Program-made: the position numbers and the translations under genes
The notes under the pieces: model-generated
The model's database searches: none
The model's input: only the letters and a program-made list of their open reading frames with translations
What the model was told of the DNA's origin: nothing
Shown: piece by piece, positions 1 through 5,597 of the stretch
Layout of the letters: every line of letters begins with the position of its first letter
Position numbering within the stretch: the first letter of the stretch is position 1
Source: JAICND01 sp035281425
GTDB lineage: Bacteria > Actinomycetota > Acidimicrobiia > Spongiisociales > ZC4RG35
DNA length: 8,999 nt
Assembly: GCA_035281425.1 (NCBI GenBank)
Contig: DATEDX010000184.1
Span: 1 to 8,999 of the forward strand
Reading direction: 5' to 3'

Positions 1-843
1 GATCAGGGTGAGCAGGGCCAAGGCAATCCAGAGAACGCCAAGGATGATGAAGTGGGGGATGGCGAGGAACCACTTGACCAGCCAGAGCCAGCGGCTCAAC
101 CCCGAGTCGAGGTCGGCCTCCAGGCGAACCGGATATGGTCCGAAGCCACCCGCGGCTGCCATTCGGGGCGTGGCGGGTTCGGCGGGCCGGCGAAGTACCA
201 CCACCAGCAGGAGGGCAGAGATGGCCGCAATGAAGAGACCAACGACAAAGAGACCGCCGCCGATCGGGACCAGCAGTTCAGTACTGGCAGCGGCAGACGC
301 TTCTACCGCCAGCCCGGCAGTGGCGTCGGAGTTCATGATGACCACGGTCCACTCCCCCTGCTCCGCCTCCCAGGTGATGGTCTGAGAGCCCGGCCCTTCC
401 GCAGAGACGGCCCAGAACGTTTGCCGAGACGGCTGAGCCGGCGAGGCATCACCCTCGACCTCCCGGTAGGCAACCTCTCCCGCATTTGGCCCAAGGCGGG
501 TGACTTCCGAGATGGCCGCGTCGGCCAGAAAGGCGTCTACCTCATGAGCCGGACCGATTCCAACGAACACGGACTCCTCCTCGGTCGACTCCACGTTGAG
601 ACGGATCGTGGCCAGCTGCCCGGTCGGGAACCAGTCGCTAGGCCGAGAACCAAGGTCGATTTCTCCCGAGACCAGCGCATAACCGTCGGTGGATAGTTCG
701 ACATCCGAACTCGTGAAATAGCCATCCGCAGTTCGCTGCGTCCCGTAAGCCCACAACAAACCCGCCCCTCCCGCGATCAGCCCGGCGGCGACGAGGGCGA
801 TCACCGCCCCGAGCAGCGCCGTCAGGGTCTTGCCTACACTCAT
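1..843 (-). CDS. DUF4389 domain membrane protein, C-terminus beyond the window
   Basis: This frame is open from an ATG at 843 to the left edge: 281 codons with no stop, so the C-terminus is missing. An AAGGAG ribosome site lies 4 nt before the ATG. Visible parts: a hydrophobic helix at about residues 10-33, probably a signal anchor; an acidic region at about 36-188, presumably extracytoplasmic; a second strong membrane helix at about 190-217; a short linker; then PYPVRLEADLDSGLSRWLWL (237-256) leading into hydrophobic sequence. That PYPVRLE...LSRWL..VKW.LAIPH pattern is the start of DUF4389, a membrane domain common in actinobacteria, where further helices normally follow. The function of DUF4389 is unknown and no catalytic residues are evident. 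The gene has the same orientation as the F420 operon upstream, but a 172-bp gap suggests a separate transcript. The protein assignment is firm; the role is open. Confidence 0.85.
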   Translation of the reverse strand, partial: MSVGKTLTALLGAVIALVAAGLIAGGAGLLWAYGTQRTADGYFTSSDVELSTDGYALVSGEIDLGSRPSDWFPTGQLATIRLNVESTEEESVFVGIGPAHEVDAFLADAAISEVTRLGPNAGEVAYREVEGDASPAQPSRQTFWAVSAEGPGSQTITWEAEQGEWTVVIMNSDATAGLAVEASAAASTELLVPIGGGLFVVGLFIAAISALLLVVVLRRPAEPATPRMAAAGGFGPYPVRLEADLDSGLSRWLWLVKWFLAIPHFIILGVLWIALALLTLI

Positions 844-1015
844 GACACTCCTTCGATTTGTGATCCCAAAGCTTCTCGCGGCGACCAGGGCGGCGCTAGG
901 GCCCAAAGTCCACTGTGATGGAGTGGTGGAAGGCTGGTCCCTTTTGCGGCTCAGGCGTCGAGGCTCACCGTGGCAGAATCCCTGGCCCCTTCGGTGTTCA
1001 TTGTGTAGATCTGAA

Positions 1016-1468
1016 TCAGTCGGGCGGGTCAGCGTGCCAGCGTCGGCGCTGCGGTTGGCCGTCCGATCCGTAGACCTTGTACAAGGCGCTGGTCACTTGC
1101 AGCTCGAGCAGGACGAAGTGGTCATCGCGGGGAAGGCCGGTGCCGGTGTTGGCTTGGTTGCGCATCTCCAGGTCGACAACACTCCGGGCTGTCCCCTCCA
1201 CGGCGAACTCTCTAAGGTCCCAGGGCTGATCGCCGGTGGCAGTGCAGTGGAGCACATATCGTCCGTCACGGCTCAGGTCATGGAGCTTGGGAGAATCGGC
1301 CTCCATGAAGAGAAAGAGATGCCCTCCCGTGACGATGGGTCGTACCGGGTGGAGCCGGGGAGCCCCGTCTGGCTTGATGGTGGCGAGGTAGGCGACCTGG
1401 TCGTGGAGGCGTTCCTCGCCGTATTCGGCTAAATCAGGTGCAGCCACGGCAAGATGCTGCCAGCTCAT
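1016..1468 (-). CDS. Pyridoxamine 5'-phosphate oxidase (PPOX)-fold flavin/F420-dependent protein
   Basis: This 150-residue cytoplasmic protein has the split-beta-barrel pattern of PPOX/FDOR proteins. VAYLATIKPDGAPRLHPV (25-42) is the typical first strand pair, in which substrate-specific members carry (V/A)xLaTxxxdGxPr. It is followed by LFLFMEADSPKLHDLSRDGR (51-70) and the closing RRRWHA near the C-terminus (141-146). The family binds FMN or F420 in a dimer and covers pyridoxamine-phosphate oxidases, F420H2-dependent reductases and heme or biliverdin enzymes. At this length it is a stand-alone domain, not a true PdxH, which is longer. It is the last gene of the four-gene operon. Its ATG overlaps the stop of the preceding gene in an ATGA (1465-1468), which favours coupled translation; an AAGG-like site is too distant to decide the start. 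F420 as cofactor is inferred from the neighbours, and FMN cannot be excluded. Confidence 0.85.
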   Translation of the reverse strand: MSWQHLAVAAPDLAEYGEERLHDQVAYLATIKPDGAPRLHPVRPIVTGGHLFLFMEADSPKLHDLSRDGRYVLHCTATGDQPWDLREFAVEGTARSVVDLEMRNQANTGTGLPRDDHFVLLELQVTSALYKVYGSDGQPQRRRWHADPPD

Positions 1469-1839
1469 TGATCGGCGCCGCCTTCCAGATCCAAGTCGAC
1501 GGCCACGGGCAGCGCCGTCTCCCGCCAGCCGGTCAAGTCACCGAAGTAGCGGGCGGCGTATTTGTCGTGGACCGCATCCCGTGCCAAACGGGCCTCATGA
1601 GGGTCGGTAACGATGCGGCCCCTTCCGGTGAACTCCCGGCCTCCGGCGTGAACCCGGACCGCTGCAGCTCGGACCAGGTTGCGGACCCAGTCCGAGCTGG
1701 TACCGCCCCCGGAGAGCAGATAGATGGTGCTGTCTCGTTGCGCGAACCAGATCTCGATGGTGTGGGGACGCCCGCTCAGTCGCCCCACCGTGGTGAGGTC
1801 AATCACCGAGTGGCGGTCCAGCGCGGCGACCCAACTCAC
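1465..1839 (-). CDS. Short Ddn-like nitroreductase/quinone reductase family protein
   Basis: The 124-residue protein carries the signature of the deazaflavin-dependent nitroreductase (Ddn, FDOR-A, formerly DUF385) group. LTTVGRLSGRPHTIEIWF (15-32) corresponds to the family's LtTtGRkSGkpr segment. YLLSGGGTSSDWVRNL (40-55) matches the usual GG....DWYrNL segment, in which the loop contacts the F420 phosphate. Known relatives reduce quinones or nitro compounds with F420H2; mycobacterial Ddn activates pretomanid. This copy lacks the hydrophobic N-terminal helix of membrane-associated Ddn, so it is probably soluble. The C-terminal part (84-124) is acidic and specific to this protein. The start is GTG at 1839, overlapping the upstream stop as GTGA; a GGAGG sits 2 nt before it and a GGGGAG about 9 nt before it. 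Family membership is fairly sure; cofactor and substrate are inferred. Confidence 0.82.
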   Translation of the reverse strand: MSWVAALDRHSVIDLTTVGRLSGRPHTIEIWFAQRDSTIYLLSGGGTSSDWVRNLVRAAAVRVHAGGREFTGRGRIVTDPHEARLARDAVHDKYAARYFGDLTGWRETALPVAVDLDLEGGADQ

Positions 1840-2753
1840 GGCCTCCGGCTCCCCGACTCGGCGAGTTGTGGCATGACCTCGGTGGCCAGCAGGTCGATGG
1901 CGTCAGGGTGGTGGACGTCGGCGGTGTTGACTATCACCTGTTGCACCCCGGCGTCGCCGAGACGGCCGAACCGATCCACTAGCTGGTCGGCCGACTCGGG
2001 GGTGGCTCGCCAGGCATTGGGAGAGAACAAGCTCACTGACTGCAGCGTGGTGCGCTCGATCTCCTCATAGGGCCGTCCCACCGCCTCGCAATGTTCGGCC
2101 AGTATCCGGTACTTACGACGGAGCTGATCGGGATCGCCGAAGAGGTTGGAGGCATCGGCGTACCGGGCGACCAGGCGCAAGGTCTTTTGCTCGCCTCCTC
2201 CCCCAATCATGATCGGCACTCGCGGTCGGGAGATCGATTGGGGCACGTTGAGGAGTCGTTCGGCGGTGAATTCCCGGCCCTCAAATCGACTTTCGCTGCC
2301 TCGTTCACCTTCAAACATCTGGTGGGCGATCTGCAGGGTGTCTTCGAGCATGTCGAAGCGAGTCTTGGTCTCGGGGAAAGGGAAGCCCAGTCCCACCGAC
2401 TCGGCCCGATTCCAGCCGGCGCCGAGGCCAAGCCAGGCCCGTCCCCCGGAGAGCACGTCGAGGGTGGTGGCCGCTTTCACCCACAATCCTGGGTTGCGGT
2501 AGTGGACGCCACCGACCATCAGGCCGAGACGGGCCCGTTCGGTGTGGGCGGCCATGAATCCCAGGGCGGTCCAGCCCTCGAGCATTGGTTCGGTCTCTGA
2601 CCCGGGCGCTCCGATCTGCCAGAAGTGATCCATCACCCAGATCGAGTCGAATCCGGCCTCGTCGGCTGAACGCACCACTCGGGCCAGAGTGGGGCCGATC
2701 GCCTCGGGGCCACCGGGCCAGGTGAACGAGTAGACCTGTAGCCCGAACCTCAT
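1836..2753 (-). CDS. LLM-class F420-dependent oxidoreductase (resembles the Rv1855c family)
   Basis: This 305-residue TIM-barrel protein belongs to the bacterial luciferase-like monooxygenase superfamily. The strand-1 start MRFGLQVYSFTWPGG (1-15) is followed by ADEAGFDSIWVMDHF (30-44), LGLMVGGVHYRNPGLWVKAA (76-95), TLDVLSGGRAWLGLGAGWN (97-115) and PRVPIMIGGGGEQKTLRLVA (177-196), where the GGGG turn normally holds the cofactor phosphate. In actinobacteria most proteins of this type use F420 for hydride transfer, although some use FMNH2. The overall pattern recalls the probable F420-dependent oxidoreductases grouped with Mycobacterium Rv1855c. I chose the ATG at 2753 over an in-frame ATG 57 bp upstream because it gives the standard N-terminus and overlaps the preceding stop as ATGA (2750-2753). 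No strong ribosome site is seen, consistent with translational coupling. The substrate is unknown. Confidence 0.92.
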   Translation of the reverse strand: MRFGLQVYSFTWPGGPEAIGPTLARVVRSADEAGFDSIWVMDHFWQIGAPGSETEPMLEGWTALGFMAAHTERARLGLMVGGVHYRNPGLWVKAATTLDVLSGGRAWLGLGAGWNRAESVGLGFPFPETKTRFDMLEDTLQIAHQMFEGERGSESRFEGREFTAERLLNVPQSISRPRVPIMIGGGGEQKTLRLVARYADASNLFGDPDQLRRKYRILAEHCEAVGRPYEEIERTTLQSVSLFSPNAWRATPESADQLVDRFGRLGDAGVQQVIVNTADVHHPDAIDLLATEVMPQLAESGSRRP

Positions 2754-3430
2754 CGAACGACCCTGACATTGAACATGGGGGCCTGGATTGCGCCCCAGAT
2801 CCGGAGCCAAAGCGGCAGATACATCTCCGTGCCGCGAGCGGTGGTGATGTCGCCCAGGTCGATGATGTCCGACCAGCCGAGTGATTGGAGGAGCTCTGTG
2901 ACCGTTGCCTTGGCTTCGGCGTCGTTGCCGGAAACGAAGACGGTGTGGTCTCCGCCGGCGAGCCGTTTGGGGTCAACCATCAGGTAGGCGTTCACGGTGT
3001 TCAACGTCTTCACCACCCGGGTCCGGGGAAAGCGAAGCTGGATTTGCTCACCCAAAGAGTCGTCATTGAACACGAGCAACGAGGGAGGCATCCCCTGGGT
3101 GAAATCCAGAGGGTTGGCGATATCGATGATGATCTTGCCGGCCAGATTCTCCTCTCCCGCTGCCTCCAGGGCTACAAGCGATGCAGCTCCGTTGGTGGCA
3201 TTTACTACGAGTTCGGCCTGAGCGGCGGCGGCGGCGAAGGTGGCTACCGACACTTCCAGGTGTTCGTCGGCCCAGGCGGAGAAGGGCGGATTGCCCATTC
3301 TGTCGGGCTGGTTGCGAGCCATCGCCGCCTCCACGCTTCTCGTCCCCACTGACACCTGATGGCCCAACTCGGCGAGCCTGGCGGCAACTGTCTGGCCCAC
3401 CACTCCGGTTCCCAACACCGCGATGTTCAT
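2750..3430 (-). CDS. NADPH-dependent F420 reductase-like protein (F420:NADP+ oxidoreductase family)
   Basis: The 226-residue protein begins MNIAVLGTGVVGQTVAARLA, a Rossmann GxGxxG motif (G7, G9, G12). VGTRS (28-32) follows at the end of strand 2, where Thr/Arg/Ser bind the NADPH 2'-phosphate. Further family marks are LVVNATNGAASL (75-86), KIIIDIANPLD (99-109), KTLNTVNAYLMVDP (141-154) and the C-terminal WGAIQAPMFNVRVVR (212-226). The founding enzymes pass hydride between NADP(H) and F420. Bacterial relatives of this length also occur where F420 use is unproven, so F420 is likely but not certain. The start at 3430 has a GGGGAGG ribosome site 5 nt upstream. A longer frame would run through the operators and divergent promoters and is unlikely. 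As first gene of the operon it would supply F420H2 to the three enzymes encoded behind it. Confidence 0.88.
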   Translation of the reverse strand: MNIAVLGTGVVGQTVAARLAELGHQVSVGTRSVEAAMARNQPDRMGNPPFSAWADEHLEVSVATFAAAAAQAELVVNATNGAASLVALEAAGEENLAGKIIIDIANPLDFTQGMPPSLLVFNDDSLGEQIQLRFPRTRVVKTLNTVNAYLMVDPKRLAGGDHTVFVSGNDAEAKATVTELLQSLGWSDIIDLGDITTARGTEMYLPLWLRIWGAIQAPMFNVRVVR

Positions 3431-3447
3431 CACTACCTCCCCAAATG

Positions 3448-3461
3448 AGACAGGTCTGTCT
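3448..3461. promoter_or_regulatory. Operator palindrome 1, probable TetR site
   Basis: A perfect 6-2-6 inverted repeat (AGACAG, GT, CTGTCT) lies between the minus-strand promoter and the ribosome site of the reductase operon, just downstream of the predicted start of transcription. Its AGACARGTCTGT core recurs 31 bp away in operator 2. Short palindromes of this kind beside a divergent tetR gene are usually bound by that TetR protein. Binding itself is inferred. Confidence 0.7.
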
Positions 3462-3466
3462 ATTGG

Positions 3467-3495
3467 TTGGAAAGGTACAGACAAGTCTGTATCGT
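3467..3495 (+). promoter_or_regulatory. Predicted promoter of tetR, leaderless type
   Basis: TTGGAA (3467-3472), a 17-nt spacer and TATCGT (3490-3495) form a plausible promoter. The -10 ends 8 nt before the tetR ATG, so transcription would begin at or within 1-2 nt of the start codon. No ribosome site is present before that ATG, which agrees with a leaderless mRNA. The promoter overlaps the minus-strand one almost completely. Confidence 0.5.
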
Positions 3496-3500
3496 GTCAA
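3472..3500 (-). promoter_or_regulatory. Predicted promoter of the F420 operon
   Basis: On the minus strand a perfect -35 box TTGACA (3500-3495) is followed after 17 nt by TACCTT (3477-3472), which fits the actinobacterial TANNNT -10. The start of transcription should fall near 3465, giving a leader of about 35 nt that contains operator 1 and the GGGGAGG ribosome site. Confidence 0.6.
3476..3491. promoter_or_regulatory. Operator palindrome 2, probable TetR site shared by both promoters
   Basis: A perfect 7-2-7 inverted repeat (TACAGAC, AA, GTCTGTA) lies inside the spacer between the -35 and -10 boxes of the predicted promoters on both strands, overlapping the edge of each -10. A protein bound here should block RNA polymerase in both directions. 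It shares 11 of 12 core bases with operator 1, although its symmetry centre sits 2 bp differently relative to that core. Confidence 0.75.
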
Positions 3501-3503
3501 CTT

Positions 3504-4088
3504 ATGACTGCCACTCGGGAACTGTCGGCTCGCCAGCGCATCCTGGAGACGGCGCAACGGCTCTTCTATCGAGACGGCTTCCGGGCAGTGGGGATCGACA
3601 CCATCATCGAAGAAGCAGGGGTGGCGAAGATGAGCCTCTACCGCCACTTTCCCTCCAAAGACGACCTCATCGTCGCCTACCTTGAAGAGGCCAACCGCCA
3701 GTATTGGGAGTGGCTCGACGGCGCCGTCGCCGATGTTGAGGACCCGGTCGAGAAGCTGATCGGCATGTTCGAAGCGATTGAGAAGCTAGCCACCACCCCG
3801 GCGTGTTCCGGGTGCACGTTCCAGGGCACCGCCGCTGAATTCCCCAACCGAGACCACCCTGGTCACCAGGTGGCCATCGACCACAAGATTCAGGTGCGAG
3901 TTCGTTTCGCCCGCCTCGCCGCCGAAGCGGGTCTGCGCGATCCCGAGCAGCTAGGCGACCAATTGCTGCTTTTGATGGATGGAGCCTGGGCAGCCGTCCG
4001 CATGTTTGGACCTGACAATCACGCCAAGAGTCTCACCGCCACGGCCGCCGCCATCATCGAAGCGCACCGAACTCCACGTCAGAAATAG
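3504..4088 (+). CDS. TetR/AcrR family transcriptional regulator
   Basis: The 194-residue protein has a classical TetR N-terminal DNA-binding domain: RQRILETAQRLFYRDGFRAV (10-29), then the helix-turn-helix IDTIIEEAGVAKMSLYRHFP (31-50) and SKDDLI. The C-terminal ligand domain (about 60-194) contains CSGCTFQGTAAEFPNRDHPG (101-120), resembling the GC.F...AAEFP...HP segment of the LmrA/YxaF-like group, whose members often control drug-resistance genes. Its only two cysteines, C101 and C104, form a CxxC. The ATG at 3504 gives the normal TetR N-terminus; an in-frame ATG at 3423 would read through the operators. It faces the F420 operon across 73 bp and precedes the monooxygenase by 51 bp with no evident terminator, so it probably represses itself, the monooxygenase and the F420 operon until a ligand binds. 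Ligand unknown. Confidence 0.93.
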   Translation: MTATRELSARQRILETAQRLFYRDGFRAVGIDTIIEEAGVAKMSLYRHFPSKDDLIVAYLEEANRQYWEWLDGAVADVEDPVEKLIGMFEAIEKLATTPACSGCTFQGTAAEFPNRDHPGHQVAIDHKIQVRVRFARLAAEAGLRDPEQLGDQLLLLMDGAWAAVRMFGPDNHAKSLTATAAAIIEAHRTPRQK

Positions 4089-4139
4089 GCCCCCGGCTAG
4101 CAATGCCGCTATCGACAGTTCACTAAGAGGGGAAGCGCG

Positions 4140-5597
4140 ATGGCTTCGAAGGACCATGCCGTACTGATCGCTGGAGGCGGTCCGACCGGGCTGATGCTGG
4201 CCGCCGAACTTGCCCTGGCAGAGGTAGACGTCGTCGTCGTCGAACGGCGGGTTAACCAGGATCTCGACGGGTCGAGAGCCGGCGGTCTTCACTCTCGCAC
4301 CATCGAGGTGCTCGACCAGCGGGGCATCTCCGAACGGTTCCTAGCCGAGGGCCGGCAACACCCGTTCGTAGGATTTGCTCACGTCCAATTGGACATCAGC
4401 GACTTCCCCACGCGCCACAACTACCTGCTCGGGTTGTGGCAGACACATATCGAACGGATCCTGGCCGGATGGGTCAACGAGCTCGGGGTTCCCATCCTTC
4501 GCGGCGGAGAGGTGGCGGGCCTCGCTCAGGACGACTCCTGCGTCGAGGTTGTGGTGTCCGGGAAAAGACCCCTGCGAGGGGAATATCTTGTCGGCTGCGA
4601 CGGAGGACGCAGCGTGGTCCGTAAGACGGCGGGCATCGACTTCCCTGGGCATGATCCGAGCACCAGCTGGATGATCGGGGAGGTCGAGATGGCCGAGGCG
4701 CCGGTAGTGGGCCCTCGCCCCGAAGGTGGCGGGATCGGTCCTGTCGACCCCCAAGCGGGTGGTGGGCCTTACCGGGTGGTGCTGAAAGATCGGCAGGTTC
4801 AGCACGACAACGAACCCAATCTGAAGGACCTCAGCCAGGCGCTCGTCGTCGCTTACGGGACCGACTTCGGAGTACACAGCCCCAATTGGATCTCAAGGTT
4901 CACCGACATGACCCGGCAGGCAGCCTCCTACCGACAGGGCCGGGTTCTGCTCGCCGGGGACGCCGCCCATGTGCATCCCCCGCAGGGCGGCCAGGGTCTC
5001 AACATCGGCGTGCAAGATGCGGTGAATCTGGGATGGAAGCTGGCCCAGGTGGTCAATGACATTTCACCAGACAGCCTGCTCGACACCTACCACGCCGAGC
5101 GGCATCCGGTCGGTGCCCGGGTGTTGAACAACACCATGGCCCAAGTCGCCCTCTCCATCCCCGACGGCCGTCACCAGGCTCTGCGGGAGACGATGACAGA
5201 ACTGCTGAGCACGGACGAATCGAGACGGCGCATCGCCGGGATGATCTCTGGCCTCGACGTCCATTACGACCTCGGTGAGGGACACCCGCTGCTGGGGCGT
5301 CGCATGCCCGACCTCGACCTCGTCTCCGCCGACGGGCGCCTGCGCGTGTTCAGCCTGCTCCACGACGCCCGACCGGTGCTTCTCAACTTCGGTGAGCCCG
5401 GTGGCTACCAGGCTTTGCCTTCGTCTCCCCGCGTGAAGAGGATCGATGCCGAGTACCTCGGCAAGTGGGAGCTGCCGGTGCTGGGCGAGGTGGAAGCTCC
5501 CAACGCGGTGCTGGTGCGACCCGACGGCTACGTCGCCTGGGTAGGGGAGCTAACCGACCCGAGGCTTCCCGAAGCACTCACCTACTGGTTCGGGTGA
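4140..5597 (+). CDS. Class A FAD-dependent aromatic monooxygenase, rifampicin monooxygenase (Rox/Iri)-like
   Basis: The 485-residue protein has the PHBH-fold flavin hydroxylase layout. AVLIAGGGPTGLMLAAELAL (7-26) is the FAD dinucleotide-binding motif. GLHSRTIEVLDQRGI (49-63) is a flavin-contact segment typical of the PheA/TfdB/Rox group. YLVGCDGGRSVVRKTAGIDF (149-168) is the DG motif. GRVLLAGDAAHVHPPQGGQG (267-286) is the GD motif, followed by LNIGVQDAVNLGWKL. Residues of about 385-485 form the thioredoxin-like C-terminal domain found in this group. Such enzymes use NAD(P)H and O2 to hydroxylate phenols, naphthols or polyketides. GLHSRTIEVLDQRG and the overall length (about 470-485) recall Rox/Iri rifampicin monooxygenases most, but substrate cannot be read from sequence. 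GAGGGG lies 7 nt before the ATG. It probably shares a transcript with tetR. Its last 20 bp overlap the convergent CPBP gene. Confidence 0.9.
   Translation: MASKDHAVLIAGGGPTGLMLAAELALAEVDVVVVERRVNQDLDGSRAGGLHSRTIEVLDQRGISERFLAEGRQHPFVGFAHVQLDISDFPTRHNYLLGLWQTHIERILAGWVNELGVPILRGGEVAGLAQDDSCVEVVVSGKRPLRGEYLVGCDGGRSVVRKTAGIDFPGHDPSTSWMIGEVEMAEAPVVGPRPEGGGIGPVDPQAGGGPYRVVLKDRQVQHDNEPNLKDLSQALVVAYGTDFGVHSPNWISRFTDMTRQAASYRQGRVLLAGDAAHVHPPQGGQGLNIGVQDAVNLGWKLAQVVNDISPDSLLDTYHAERHPVGARVLNNTMAQVALSIPDGRHQALRETMTELLSTDESRRRIAGMISGLDVHYDLGEGHPLLGRRMPDLDLVSADGRLRVFSLLHDARPVLLNFGEPGGYQALPSSPRVKRIDAEYLGKWELPVLGEVEAPNAVLVRPDGYVAWVGELTDPRLPEALTYWFG

Noticed and set aside
52..843. Plus-strand open frames of 125 and 214 codons at the left edge
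   Set aside because: They are antisense to the DUF4389 protein, whose minus-strand frame is open for 281 codons and has a good ribosome site and domain match.
909..930. Imperfect inverted repeat (CCACT...AGTGG) between the PPOX and DUF4389 genes
   Set aside because: The stem is only 5 bp with a 7-nt loop and no T-run. It is too weak to call a terminator or operator; the rest of 844-1015 shows no clear promoter either.
951..1001. 16-codon minus-strand frame after the PPOX gene
   Set aside because: It has an ATG and a stop but no ribosome site or recognisable peptide; frames this short occur by chance.
2311..2976. 221-codon minus-strand frame across the LLM and reductase genes
   Set aside because: It is a frame-shifted shadow of two well-supported genes, rich in Arg, Pro and Ser, with no family signature.
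2885..3352. 155-codon plus-strand frame opposite the F420 reductase gene
   Set aside because: It is antisense to a gene with intact Rossmann motifs, with Gly/Arg-rich composition typical of shadow frames.
3423..3503. N-terminal extension of TetR from ATG 3423, and the matching extension of the reductase to 3484
   Set aside because: Both would translate through the operators and promoters and add residues absent from the families' normal N-termini.
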